Shown: piece by piece, positions 1 to 10,990 of the stretch
Layout: each line of letters opens with the position of its first letter
How positions within the stretch are numbered: the stretch's first letter is position 1
Assembly: GCA_003971905.1 (NCBI GenBank)
Contig: RSEE01000165.1
Span: forward strand, 1-64,000
Direction: 5' to 3'
Source of the DNA: Moniliella sp. 'wahieum'
Lineage: Eukaryota > Basidiomycota > Moniliellomycetes > Moniliellales > Moniliellaceae
DNA: 64,000 nt
Program-made: the position numbers and the translations under genes
The notes under the pieces: model-generated
What the model saw: only the letters and a program-made list of their open reading frames with translations
What the model was told of the DNA's origin: nothing
The model's database searches: none

Positions 1-20
1 TAACCCTAACCCTAACCCTA
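1..20. repeat. Telomere repeat, TAACCC x3
   Basis: The first 19-20 bases are three tandem TAACCC units, the C-rich strand of the TTAGGG telomere repeat used by many fungi. The C-rich strand reads toward the window start, as expected at a left chromosome end. Related CCCTAACCCTACC words recur near 165-190, as is common just inside telomeres. The array is very short, so it is probably trimmed. Confidence 0.85.
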
Positions 21-763
21 GGGAGGGCCGAGGGTAGATAGCGAGCTACCGAAGGGGAGAGAGTTATGCCGAGGCGATAGCTCGCTATAAAATCGTCCGC
101 TCTATGCAGCATATGCCCTCCGTTTTTCGATTGGACCACCCGTTCAAAAGTTACACCCCCCCATCCCTAACCCTACCCAACCCAACCCACAACACCCACC
201 CTCCGATGGCCTCAGGACCGAGTACAACATGAAGGTTGAGCTATGCCCCAAAGGACACCGAATCTGGTGTCTGCCAGGTAGATCAGGAGGTGTGCTGAAA
301 AAAAATATTTTGCGTTGGGTGGTGGTGGTAGGTGGTGGCGACGGCCTTCCGGGTGGTGGTGGTGGTGGTGGCGGCGGCGGGCGGCGGCGGCGTTGCTATT
401 TAATTAATGCTGGTCACCGGTGGGTGGTCACGGGTGCGCCGGGGGTCATGACGGCAAGGCCAAAAATACCCTGGAATACATCAGGTGGGATCCCTCCAGT
501 ACATCTAGATGTATCACAGGGATCTCGTGACATCCAGCCAGTCCCGTGACATCCCTCGGGAGTTGGGAATATGTCTAGGTGTGCACGGTCGGGGCAGACA
601 GAGGGGTGGGCTCGCGCTTCGTCTCGGGTTGTGGCTGACGCAGCCCGCATGAACGATGAAAGGCGGTCAAGGCTGGGGGCGCGCCTGAAGCGGCGCGAGA
701 CGTCGGCGAGGTATACGAAGAAGGCGGCGCGGTACAGGAGAATTGGGGTCGAACGACGAAGAT
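21..763. other. Subtelomeric spacer
   Basis: No gene is recognised here. It holds degenerate telomere-like words near 165-190 and a GGT/GGC-rich simple-sequence stretch at about 318-395. The right part is probably the 3' flank of the PH-domain gene on the minus strand. Confidence 0.5.
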
Positions 764-2532
764 TCATGGACCCGAACAGCTCGGTCCCGGTGATGGTGGT
801 GGTGTTGCTGCTTCCGTTGCTATTGCTGCCGCTGTTGCTGTTGCTGTTGCTGCCGCTGTTGCCGTTGCTGTTGCTGCTGCTGGTGCTGTTGCTGCTGGTG
901 GTATGGTGACAGGGTCCAAAATCACGGTGGTCCTGGTCCGACGAAAGTCCGAGAGGGAGCGTCGCTGCGCTTCGGCCACCTGGGCTTCCTCGAGATTGGC
1001 CAGCAGCAGATCTTGCCGTGCTTGCGCTTCGGGAGGCATAGGCGCATGTGGTAGTGGCAACGTGATGAACTTGGGCATTGGGCGGTGGTCGAGGTCGAGC
1101 GAGACGGCGGTGGCGGCTTGCAGCACTTCGATCAGTTGCTCCACCTGTTGCACATTTTTGCACTGCAGTAAAAATTGTTCCCTCTCGGCCCGCACGCGCA
1201 CCACGTGGGGCCGTTTGACACAGTCCACCGCCAAGCCCGATTCGGCTGATTGCAAGGAATAGCTGCGAACAAAGCTGCCGTACGGATCGGCGCCCGCGGC
1301 CGTACCAGTTGACATAGCTCTTGTCGGTCAGCGAGGTGAGCAAGTCACCCGAGGGGTAGGCCATCCTGCGGCGCAGTCCCGCCCTGCTCGCCGCTTCGTC
1401 CGGCCCATTGCCCAGCGAGGTACGGGTAAGGAGGGCCGCGAGGTGAATCGCATGGCGCGCCTGGTGCGCCGCTTGGCTCGCAGTGTGTGCCATGGAAAAC
1501 ACCGAGTTGGGCTTGGAGTTGATCGCACTCGTCTCATCTTCCCACAGCGGCTCGGAAACCGCGAGCGCGCCCTTGGTCGGACCAAACGCCTCCTGCGCCA
1601 CAGCACGCGGCACCACAGCGCTCATATCCCCCTTGTACACATTCAGCATCGTCCCGTGCACCACAAAGTACAGTCGGCGCCAACTTCGGTCATACGATGG
1701 CACCCTGGCGCAGTATACTCCATCTTGCGCGCCAGGTAGCCCTCGAGATGCCCCCACACACGTACTCCGGCAATCGCTCCCGCCCTTCTTCTTCCCTCGG
1801 AAACACCATCACAGCCCGCCTCGACCCGGATTGGGGCGTGGCCGCACTGGCAAAGTACTCGGGTGGAGCATCCAGGCCCGACGCTCCGGCAGCCTCGGTC
1901 ATCACAGTCGCCGTCCCCACGTCGGCAGTCGCGACGGGCGTCGCGCTGCCTGTGTCGGCCGAGATGGAGTGGCACTCGCTTCGTGCTGGTGCTGCCGTGC
2001 GACTGAGAGAAAGAAAGGGTGGAACAGGAAGCAGAGGAAGGACTTGGACGGAGGTCAGGAGCCAGCGCATAGAGCGAGCGCGATCGACCGGACAACAGTC
2101 CGATTTCCGTACCCGAAGACGTAGGTGGCGACGACGGCGTGTGGGGGCGGTAAAGCGGAGCTTCGTCGGCCCTGTGGGGGCCGTGCCCCAGCTCAGGGGC
2201 GCAGGTGCGGGGGAGAGGCGATCGTGGCAGTGTACATGGGCGTCGGCATGGGCCGTTCCTCACGCGACTGGGCAATGTGGCTCGGCAACATGGGCGTCGT
2301 TGACATGTCACCCAGCCCGCCAGGGGCAGCAAGCAGCGAGCGGTTGGGCGCTGCCTGGGGTTGGGGCTGTCTAAAGTTGTTCGAGGTGACGGCAGCGGGG
2401 GCGGCGGCGGGACTCGGGGCCGGGTGCAGCGGTCTGCTCTGAGGCATGGTCGGATTCGGAGGAGTTGGCAAATTTCACCCAATTCTCCCTCCCCATGCGA
2501 GGGGTGACGAGCTGAGAGGGATCCATGTTCAT
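764..2532 (-). CDS. PH-domain protein, frame broken
   Basis: Read on the minus strand, three frames combine into one pleckstrin-homology domain. The best start is the ATG at 2532 (CCACCATGAA, protein MNMDPSQL), followed by a proline/serine-rich, probably disordered leader. Around 1740-1640 the frames give LPEYV, then HLEGYLARKMEYTAPG, then RSWRRLYFVVHGTMLNVYKG: two beta strands and the turn of a PH fold. At 1315-1060 the other half follows (SYSLQSAESGLAVDC, RVRAEREQFLLQC and an amphipathic closing helix). The C-terminus is low complexity (Ala/Thr or Ser/Asn by frame) over a GCT/GTT-rich microsatellite at about 790-900. PH domains of this kind bind membrane phosphoinositides or proteins; no catalytic domain is seen. 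At least three frame changes occur. A Pro/Ser-rich minus-strand open frame up to about 3382 may be further 5' coding sequence. Confidence 0.6.
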
Positions 2533-3382
2533 GGTGGGGGGAGGGAAGAGAACCCCAGTGCAGCAACGGTGGAGCAGACGCCCCCCCAGATCCACGAAGA
2601 TAGGACAAAGATGAGGCCGAACTGGTGGGGCTTACCCGGCGCGTCACCTCGGTCGCTGAGGGGGCGGTGCGGTTGGAGGCCGCCGTTTCGATCAAGGGGC
2701 GCAAAACAGGGCTTGTTCCGGGAGACGGGTGGGTAGAAAGGCGAAGAGGCGGGACGGACAAGCTTTGGTCGTGCACTCCGATGCGCGGGGGGTCTGACAG
2801 GAAAAAGGGGTCAGTGGGGTTCCCCTTATGTGTGCAGTCGAGATGCGTGGCGTAGCGTCAACGTACTCTGGCCATCTACGGGGGGTAACGGGGCGAAAAT
2901 TCAGGCGAGGTGGAGAAGTGTTCTGCCTCGTCGGGTTGGGAGGTCGGATGGAGGCCGGGCACGGGGGAGAGGTTGTGGCTAGAGGGGGGTGCGCTGGAGA
3001 GGGCATACTCGCGGGCGGTGGGTGCGGCGCCGGCAGGCTGGTCGGCATCGCTCTGGCGCGACAGGCGACGGATGCGGAGACGGGAGTTCCGTTGGGGGCG
3101 ACGGACGAACGGTGGGGCGGGGAGAAGGGCAGGGGCGCTAGACAGCTTGCCGTCCCCGTCGCGCTTCTGGCGCAGGGCGAAGGAGGGCCGGCGGAAGTGG
3201 GGTCGGGTGGGCATGAATGGAATGAGGTTGCGGTCCGTCGCAGCGATAGCGAAGGGAGAGGTTGTGTGGGGGCGGGGGAGGGCAGGGGAGAGAAGGGGAG
3301 GACAGGGGAGGAAAGGCGATGGAAGGCGATGGAGTGTAGACGGTGGTATGTGCGCCAGGGCCACCACAGAATGCAACAGCAC
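2533..3382 (-). other. Possible 5' extension of the PH-domain gene
   Basis: A minus-strand open frame from 3382 to 2876 reads as Pro/Ser/Arg-rich sequence with natural-looking stretches (e.g. ALRQKRDGDGKLSS, DEAEHFSTSPEFSP). It could be the disordered N-terminus or an upstream exon of the PH-domain gene. No known domain is seen, and GC-rich DNA yields such open frames by chance, so it is listed only as possible coding. Confidence 0.25.
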
Positions 3383-3609
3383 TCTGTTTTGGGTTTATAG
3401 TCGTGTGAGCCGCACAGTGGCCATGTGCTGTGGCAGGCCGGCTGGCGGGGCAGTGTGCTGCCGTAGGGGCTGCGACTGGCGTCTACTGTGACACACTCCC
3501 CTCTTCGGCCTGTCTCGGCCGTGCGGGAACACTTGTTGCTACCATACGCCCTACCCAAACCTACTCAGACTCAGTCCTGACATGTGACATCTCAGGTCGC
3601 AGGCGCGTC

Positions 3610-3695
3610 CTTCTGAGTACCTGAGTACTGACTGAGTACTGTGCACTGACGTACTGACTGAGTACTGTGCACTGACGTACTGACCCTGAGGTACT
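3610..3695. repeat. GTAC-type repeats
   Basis: Repeated words such as GAGTACTGA, GTACTGACTGAGTACT and GTGCACTGACGTAC lie here; part of the tract is an approximate direct duplication with a unit of about 33 bp (3632-3682). The core is the palindrome GTAC or AGTACT spaced by about 7 bp. It belongs to the TCA+palindrome heptamer family described under findings. Confidence 0.8.
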
Positions 3696-3945
3696 AAAGC
3701 CGACACCCTTGGCGTGTGGCACGCCCATGTCACACTCACATGCCACCGGCTCCACCCGCAACCCCATCCGGCAAGCCTCGCCCGCGGCCCCCCAGTGCCA
3801 TCCCGGTCTCCCCCGCCGCCACCCCTCCCACGTGAGCGTCACCAGCCACCCCGTCCTTTTCCCCGCCCCGCCCGCTCCCCCGCCCCGCCCCGCTTCCGCA
3901 CTCCGCCAGCCAAGCCACGCGTGGTAGTCCCAATGCGTAAGCATC

Positions 3946-4092
3946 ACTAGCACTACACTAGTCACGAGTCACTGGTCACTAGGTCACTAGGTCACTAGTC
4001 ACTGACCATCGATCACTAGTCAAACGTCACGCGTCATGCGCATCACGAGTCTCTAATCACTTTAATCACTAGTCACTAGTCACTAGTCACTG
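3946..4092. repeat. TCACTAG heptamer tract with mixed cores
   Basis: Tandem TCACTAG units occur, clearest at 4067-4092 with three to four perfect copies. Just upstream (4020-4040) TCAAACG, TCACGCG and TCATGCG stand in the same 7-bp phase, so units with different 4-bp cores share one register. Confidence 0.9.
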
Positions 4093-4926
4093 GATCCATA
4101 CTCCAATCGATTGTATGTCCGGCAAGCTGCTACTCGGTGAACCCCTGGCCACCCCCTCCCGCCAGCATCCATCATGCCCGTCCCCATCGGCCATTTCCAA
4201 TGCCTCTCTTCCTGCTTCAGCAACTCTTCAAGCTGCGTACCACACGACTTCCAGCTGAACCGATCATCGATCATCCTGCGTGACATCACTTCTCACCGCT
4301 ACGTACCGGTCACCGACGAGTGAGTCTCAGTAGTGAAACAATGGGGGCGAGGGCGAAGCACTACACTGGGCGATCAATGCGTGAGCGCCATTCATCCGTC
4401 ACACCAATGAGAGCTCAGAGCTCAGAACCGCGGTTATCTGTTAACGTGCTAGCCGAGCAGCTACACTGCCAAGCTAAGGACGATTGCACTGTGCAGGGCG
4501 GAAACATTCAGAGATCGCTTCTCGTAAGCTCCTGACGCCAGCCCGAACTTGAATGCAACAAAGTGAAGAGGACGGAGGGGAACGAGGCGCGACGGGAACC
4601 AATCCCGAGCGGGCGAGGCACAAAACTCCATAGCCAGTTCCGGTTGCCAGCGACAGGACCGTTCAGGCCATCAACCCAAGGGGTGCCACATGCAGCGAAC
4701 GCCACCTAACTCCAACAAGTAGGAATATCCTCCGCAGCCTAAGGTCCCTAGAGGGATGCTCCGGCTGAGGGCATTGCAGTGGACGCGCACTGGCGCATCC
4801 GAGCCCCTGTCACCGCATAAGCAGATCTGACTAATCACATCCCTTCCACCCTGTTCTACCCGACTCTCCTTTATCATCTGCTCCTGACGGGCTCGTCCCT
4901 TGGAATGCTACAACCATCAGTATACA

Positions 4927-4947
4927 TCATGCATCATGCATCATCCC
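4927..4947. repeat. TCATGCA heptamers
   Basis: Two perfect TCATGCA units are followed in phase by TCATCCC. The core TGCA is a 4-bp palindrome. Confidence 0.85.
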
Positions 4948-5166
4948 CTCTCCTCACATATTAGGTTGAGCTCACGTTTATCTGTGCAGAAGAGAGACCG
5001 TCTATCTCCTGCCTGCCTGAGCCCAGCGACGGACCAGCCCCACCGAGTGCATGATGGAAACCCGCGGCGTTACCCCTACAGACGCCCTGCCCGTCCCAAA
5101 ACCCAACCCCTGCAAGAAGACCTCCCCCATGCCCGACACAACCCATGACGCCGCCGCCGCCGTGTC

Positions 5167-5640
5167 AGCGAACACGCTATTGACCAAGGGTCTACGGGCC
5201 AGCCGCCTCCAAGGTCACTCTGACCCTCCTATACATCCAGGCACCACGCCAGCACCCTATCCACTTCTGTTAAGACGCGGCTGTGTCAGATGCTGGAGAT
5301 AGGTAGTGGGGGTGGTGTTGCCGAGCAACGGCGAGCTGGACCTACGGGCCGTGATAGGTTCTGGGCCTGGAAGCGCGTAGAAGCTCATAATGGGAGGTCC
5401 GCGACACGTGCCGCGGAAACCCAATGGGCTCTGGAACACTGTGGTGGTCAACACTCTGGACTAATAGCACCACACCTTATCCTTATCCAAGTTCTCTTCC
5501 TCAGTGTCTGTTCAACGTTCAACGTTCAACGTTCAACGTTGAAGCTGTTGAAGTTCAATATTCAATCCAGCGCCTACCTTCACCTCGACACTGCATGACT
5601 GCACTTGGGACATCGCTGGGGAACCAGGATCATTACACGC
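5167..5640. repeat. Dispersed repeat, copy 1
   Basis: Two blocks here resemble 43930-44180. Block one (about 5167-5268) shares phrases such as TTGACCA..GGGTC, GGGCCAGCC and GGCACCAC.CCAG. Block two (about 5505-5640) shares TTCAACGTTCAA, TGACTGCACTT/TAACTGCACTT and GGATCATTACA. Spacing differs, so the copies are diverged and have taken indels. No coding domain was recognised inside. It could be a non-autonomous element or a shared subtelomeric module. Confidence 0.6.
5512..5541. repeat. TCAACGT heptamer x4
   Basis: Four consecutive TCAACGT units with the palindromic core ACGT. It lies within the dispersed repeat, and the second copy near 44085 keeps only one to two units, so unit number varies between copies. 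Confidence 0.9.
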
Positions 5641-6024
5641 AACCTGAAGCCGCCGCCGCCAATCTCCCGTCCGCTCCCACTGCCTCACAGATCCACTTCC
5701 CGCCGCCGCCGTCACCGCGCCCGCCTCACCGCAACCGACGCGTCCGCTGAGCCTACCTAGGCCGCTACGGTCACGGTACGCCATACCCCAAGCATATCGC
5801 CTATCCAGACCGGAGTCGGATCGAGACCCTCTTCGCGGTCCATCTGACGCGCACGCAAGTGAGTCGATGGCTGCGGACACATCCGCAGGTGCTGACGGGA
5901 CACGGACGACTTTGATGCGGCGGTGCTTCGTAACCCGCTAAAGGTGCTTCGTAACCCGCTAGCCACACGATAACAGCCTTAATACTAGCAGCCCAAAGCC
6001 CAAGACACACACACACCCCACCTG

Positions 6025-6620
6025 GTGGACGAGCCACCCGCTGCCCCCGACGGAGAATCGATTCCGGTATACCACGCGCGTGTCGGCCGGGCCGTTACCG
6101 ATGGTACCAAGGCTGCTGACCGTGGCCGCGAGTCCCGCCGTAAGCGCTGTTTCCATCACCCGTTGGCCATCGTCGCCACCACAGCGGACGGCGTGCCCGT
6201 TGCCCCGCGCAACGAGCGCGCATCAATGACCACGGCAGAGTGGCCTCTATGGCCCGTGGCCGAGAAGACTGAGCTGGCTGGTCTAGCCGCGATGGATGCC
6301 ATGGAAGAGGCGCCTCGCCCGTCGGCGCCGACGCCCGTGCACCGCACCCGGACGGTGCATGCCTTCGGGATCACCCCCGAAAACAAGTTCCCCAAGTGCA
6401 AGGCGCGGCTCGTGGTTAAGGGCAACGAGGAAGACACGAGCGACCTGCCCAACGCCAGGACCTTTGCCAGCATGCCCTCTGACCAAGCCGTGCGCACGGT
6501 AATTGTCGGTGGGCACGAGCAGGGTTTGAAGGCTTTCTAATTCGACTGCCAGTCGGCCTATCTACACGTGCCCATTCCCTACGAGGTGTACATCAAACCG
6601 CCAACCGTTTCTTGCGGGAC
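6025..6620 (+). pseudogene. Ty1/copia reverse-transcriptase fragment
   Basis: The plus-strand frame carries the N-terminal part of a copia-type reverse transcriptase: an E-K-x-E-L region before the domain, then a K-ARLVVKGNEE-like segment matching the family pattern KARLVA+G, then LPNARTFASMPSDQAVR. After an in-frame TAA at 6538-6540 the same frame continues into FDCQSAYLHVPIPYEVYIKP, the family's 'DVxxAFLxGxLxExVYMxxP' block, which contains the first catalytic aspartate. The YxDD active site, RNase H, integrase and gag are not found nearby. It is a truncated remnant, not a working element. Position next to a telomere is typical for such debris. Confidence 0.75.
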
Positions 6621-9077
6621 AAAAACAACGTTTTGCGTCTTTCACCCTACCCCTGGCCTTGGCCTCACTCGGAGTCAGCATCAATCGATCATAAGCATCG
6701 CGGTCACTGTCTGGCCCTGTTGCATCCCTAGCGATTCGCTGGCATCTCGATACCCAAAAAGGATCGAGGGGTCTCATTTTAAATCCACCAAATCATTTAC
6801 CGCCTCTCAGATCTCAGCCTGAGACCCCGCATCCCACAAGCTCCCACCGCCCACCGGCCTCAAGACCCGTTGAGTAAGAGATGTGCTGGGGTTACATGGT
6901 TCCAGCTGTACAGGCCTCGCGGCCGAACCTGGTCGACAGACTGAGGAGGTGCGCATACAAGCCACCAAGCCACTAGCATAACACAGTCACCTCAGGCCTG
7001 GCGCTGGTCTCAGATCGTAGGCCTCAGGCCCTCAGGTCCCGCCACAGTGTGCAGAGCCTCACCCTTCGGGCTTCAAGCGTCACGCGTCAAGCTGTACGGT
7101 TTAAGCTTTGCGAAGCCAGGGCCTCCGCCGCACGCCGGCCGGCACCAAGCATCATGCATCAAGCATCACGCTTCCAGAGCTAGCTCCAAGCTTCAAGTCC
7201 ATCAGTGTGACACATGTTCGCCCCCTAGCGATTCTGCTCCGAGCACAGCCCCAGTGCGCCGCGGAAGTCAGCAGCCCACCTACCGAGTTTGCCGAGCAGA
7301 GTACTTCTGTGACCTGAGAGACTGCAGCACGGACCTCGACTTTCTCCTGATTAATGATTCCTGATCTTCTGTTTCGCAAAGAGGGGGACGAGGTTAGGAA
7401 CACACTCAACCACAATCGATGATCCTTTCGCTGTTGAACAACACGAACCCCCGGCCGAAGAGCTCCGGCAATTGAATGAGGATATCGTCGCTGATTTCTC
7501 CCAGCGTCATTGTTGATGGTACTGGTGCATTTGGTTCCCGGTTGCGAACACCCGAGCAGTGCAGCAACACATGATTGCTACTCTACCAGAGAGGAACTGA
7601 CAACGACGCAGGCAACAGAGGCGTGCGTGGACCTCTAGCCGTCAAGTTCATAAAATGGAGGAGCTGCTCAGCCGGGGACTGGCAGCACATGGCTTGCTTG
7701 GATGTTTCCGCGTGGAGTGGACCCCGCTGGGCTACGGAGGCATACACTTTGCCGCACCGTGTTTGTAAAAGAGCAGAGAGCAGGCAGTTGATGAAGACTG
7801 CATTGCACATGAACGAAGGACGCTCGAAAATACGTATACTAACCGCTCGGCAGTACATTGACTAACAGCTCGGCAGTGCATTGACTATCGCAACGTGTGC
7901 ACAAGTGTTTCTGTCAGTGGGAAGCACTGCAGGGGAGGGTGGCTCGGCTATACATTGACTTCTGTTTTAAATCAACACGAGGAGACCATCGTGCCTTCGG
8001 CCCGGTCCGCTGCTGCGTCGTCACCTTAGCCATCGTTCCTCCTTCGCCACCTTAGCCACCGTTCCACCGTCGCCACCGTAGAAATAATATCACCGAAAAG
8101 TGGCACAGGGCGTTTCCTTTTTTTATATGCTACTGGGTAACTCCCGCGCAAGATGAACAGTTTGGTTTAGGCGTAGCGTTTCCCCTGTCCCAGCATTAAG
8201 CTCTGCCATTGATATGGATGCAGAATCGAGACTTGATGTGGTGTGAAAGAATTCCAGCGGATCTGGGGCCTAGTATTCCTTCACCTCTTCGTACTTTACT
8301 AAATGAGTCGTTTCGCCTGAAAGAAGGGATTCTCCAGGGTCTTGATATGGTTGGTCACAATGATGCATACTCCGCCTTCTCGCGATGTTGGGTTGCTTTC
8401 GACCGTCCTTGGTCATGGATGCTCGTGTGTCAGACTCACGCCGTGCTAGGCGCCCCTTGGCCCGCTAGACCCGTATGGCACTACGGCGCGATTCTTATCA
8501 GTTGGAGATCCTGTGTCACCTTTCGACTGTGCCCTTCCTTAGGAGGTACATATACCTCCTGCGTGCATAGATGTATGCAATCCATCTGCTTCCCTTGCCC
8601 CATCTCCGTTCCTGACATCGTGTGTGATACAACGGTACCAAGTGACGATCCAGTAGTGCCCGAGAGAAAATCGTTGATACGAGACCAATGCGCATGCAAA
8701 CCCTACCCTTGCACTCGGGATCATATTGTCGAAGAAAAAGGAAAACACACACCTCAAAAATGGAGATCAACGACGTGGGAAGGGCCATTTCAATGAGCAC
8801 TCGCGCTCATATCACGCTTCTCTCGCCAAGTGTGGCCTCGATGGCGCCTCTGTGGGAATGTGTACTGCACTTCAGAGGGCAGCCTCTGCGCCGACGTGGC
8901 TTTCTTTCCATCCCACTACACTTGTGTGACATGGGACCTTATATTGGGGCTCACTTTTTAGTTACGCGCCTTGGCTGTCTGGGGCCTGGTCCTTGGAAGC
9001 TTACCTCAGCGGTCCGTGCGCTGCCCGTAGGCCGAAGGTGCGGGCGACGGCGGCTGCTCTGCCACTCCACCACTCCA
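6621..9077. other. Gene-poor subtelomeric DNA
   Basis: No gene is recognised. Heptamer repeats occur at 6985-7040 (GGCC cores) and at 7072-7195. A 195-codon open frame at 8209-8796 has no recognisable domain and an unnatural composition (many Cys/Trp/Pro), so it is not called. I could not follow the copia fragment past 6620 with any confidence. Confidence 0.5.
7072..7195. repeat. Phased TCANNNN heptamers, mixed cores
   Basis: At 7072-7092 the order is TCAAGCG, TCACGCG, TCAAGCT in one register. At about 7151-7171 it is TCATGCA, TCAAGCA, TCACGCT. AAGCTTCAAG follows near 7188. Units with different palindromic cores (CGCG, AGCT, TGCA) stand side by side. Confidence 0.85.
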
Positions 9078-9699
9078 ATGCCTGCCGACGCACCTCCTTC
9101 GGCCTCCGCGTCCTCCTCGGCCTCGTCGGCAGCGTCTTCCCCTTCCTCCCCGGCACCCCCAGCCCCCTCGGCGCCATCAGCACCATCCGCACCATCTGCA
9201 CGCCAGCACCCTCCTTTTTCCACGAATTCTTCGGCTTTGCACTGCAAAACGCCGGCCTGACCGAAGCGGATCTGCGCGGCGGCATCCCCACTTGCTCTTC
9301 CTCCTCTGCCGCTGCCTCAGGGGGCGTTACGGCTCCGCTTCCTCCTGCTCACCACGTCGCTCCTGATGGCCATGGCCTCGATTGTGGCACGGGCGAGCCA
9401 CCGTCCACCCCCCCGGTTGCCCTTCTCCTTCTCCTTCTTCTCCTCCTTCTTCCGCTGCGCCTGCTCCCGCTGCTGCGCCTGCTGCCGCGCCAGGCTCGAG
9501 CTTTTTCGCGTCGTTTTTCGGCACGGCGCTGCGCAACGCTGGTCTGACCGAAGCGGAATTGCGCGGCGGCACGAGTACTGCCACGCCTACCCCGACCCAG
9601 GAAGGCGCCGAGTCGGGTGGTGCAGCGGAACCTGCACCTGCCTTGCCCCCAATCGCGCCTGCTGGTCTCGGCGTGGTCCCCTCTCCGTCTTCGGACTAA
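9078..9699 (+). CDS. Unrecognised protein with duplicated FFG..NAGLTEA motif
   Basis: I do not recognise this protein. The likely start is the ATG at 9078 (MPADAPPSASAS), giving a Pro/Ala/Ser-rich leader. After frame changes, two related segments appear: FFHEFFGFALQNAGLTEADL (about 9220-9270) and FFASFFGTALRNAGLTEAEL (about 9507-9565), each followed by RGG. Between and after them the sequence is Pro/Ala/Ser-rich and low complexity. The stop is at 9697-9699 after PSPSSD. Most differences between the two motif copies fall at third codon positions (GCC/GCT, GGC/GGT, CTG/TTG), which supports plus-strand coding and an internal duplication under selection. Each motif could form an amphipathic helix, for instance for protein or membrane binding, but that is inference. 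The 5' end could lie further upstream. Confidence 0.5.
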
Positions 9700-10990
9700 G
9701 ACGTACCCCCGCTGGGACCGGGACTGGAGTCGTAACGCGTAACGGCGACCGCCCCAGGCGGAGCGAAGCAGGTCGCAGAACAAGCCATTCGTCACGCTGC
9801 GAACGCCACAGAGTGGGTACTGAGTACTGAGGGGAAAGCCCGTGGGGTTACCGCTGAGTGTGCGATTTGAAGCTGGACATGTGCTTGCTACTTGCTTCTT
9901 CGGCTGTGGCGCGACCGGTGGGCGGGTGAAGGAGCATATACAGGGGGAAGGGGAGGCAGCGAAACCCTTCAGGTCTGTGTCCCATCGCGACTCGATTCCG
10001 TCCGATCTGATCTGATCCGGTTCGAGGCAAGACTGACCACGCCGCCCCATCCCCATCCCATCCCCAAGTCCACCTCCACCTCCAACTCCTCCAACCGCAC
10101 CTCAGCCAGTAAGTGGCCACGCTGAGCCAGCTACTCTTTCCGCAGACCGATGTCCATGTCCACGTCCATGTGCATTCCCATTTCCATTCCCATGCGCGTG
10201 TGGTGTCGGGCTGTGCGGGCTTGCCGTAGTGCGCCACGGGGACCCCTGCCGTCGTCAGATGTTTACACTGGGACCACAGGAGGAGGGAGGGGCAGTGCTG
10301 CCATGCATGTCGTGCCGTGTCGTGTCGTGTCGTTTCGTGTCATGCACTGCAGGCGTCGCAACTTGGGCAGCTGGCGGGACCAACCTGTCCCGATGGAATG
10401 TCCTGCGGTCCAGCGGTCCAGCGGTGCAAGATGTACGTATGTAGGTGTCCAGGTGCCCAGATCCACAGATACGCCGATGGCCAGGCAATCTACACACCAG
10501 GGCGCGTTAGGCGGCAGGTCTTACGTTGCGGGGAACCGCCGGCGGGAGCTACGGTTCGTGCGCTGGCGAGACTCCTGCCACACACACCGCGCCACAGCAC
10601 GTCCACGTGGTACCTTGGCCCACAGCACGCCACAACAACACCCACAGCACAGCAACACAAGACAGCACAACAGAGAACAGCAACGGAGGGTAGCAATGCA
10701 ACGCGGACGCAGACGCAGACGCAGACGGGGACGGGGGGCGGGGGGGGGGGGGGGGGTAGGACAGTGTCCAGACAGGCGAAGAGACAGGCGGTCCCGAGCA
10801 GACGCAAGAAGAAACGAAGGACAGACAAACGAAGGACAAGAAGGACAAGCGCGGTAGTAGAGTACAGTCCTCTGAGGAGGGCGCGGGAGCGGAGGAAGGA
10901 AGAGGTAAGGAAAAGGTGTAAAGGGGTAGGATGAGGGGCGGGAGAAAGACACAGTGAAGACAATAAGAACAACCCCGGGGGGGGGGGGAG
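9700..10990. other. Spacer with G-runs
   Basis: No gene is recognised. The spacer separates two convergent genes and holds a TCC/CCATxTCC-rich simple stretch near 10050-10200, a long G-run at about 10737-10757 and another at 10975-10990. The G-runs are places where indel errors are likely. Confidence 0.5.

Larger units (their letters stand above)
3383..5166. other. Gene-poor subtelomeric DNA
   Basis: No protein domain is recognised on either strand. The stretch contains repeat tracts (listed separately) and otherwise unstructured sequence of lower GC than the genes. Open frames here are short and read as random composition. Confidence 0.6.

Noticed and set aside
571-909. Open frame ending in poly-leucine, plus strand
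   Set aside because: It is the antisense of the Ala/Ser-rich tail of the PH-domain gene over a GCT microsatellite.
7575-7865. Possible RNase H remnant of the copia element
   Set aside because: WRSCSAG and ILTARQYID loosely recall copia RNase H words, but the order and key residues do not match.
8209-8796. 195-codon open frame in subtelomeric DNA
   Set aside because: No domain and a random-looking composition rich in Cys, Trp and Pro; flanked by repeats.
10489-10972. Hydrophobic Val/Cys/Leu-rich frames
   Set aside because: Composition follows a CACAGCA/CAGACGC simple-sequence stretch; not a real membrane protein.
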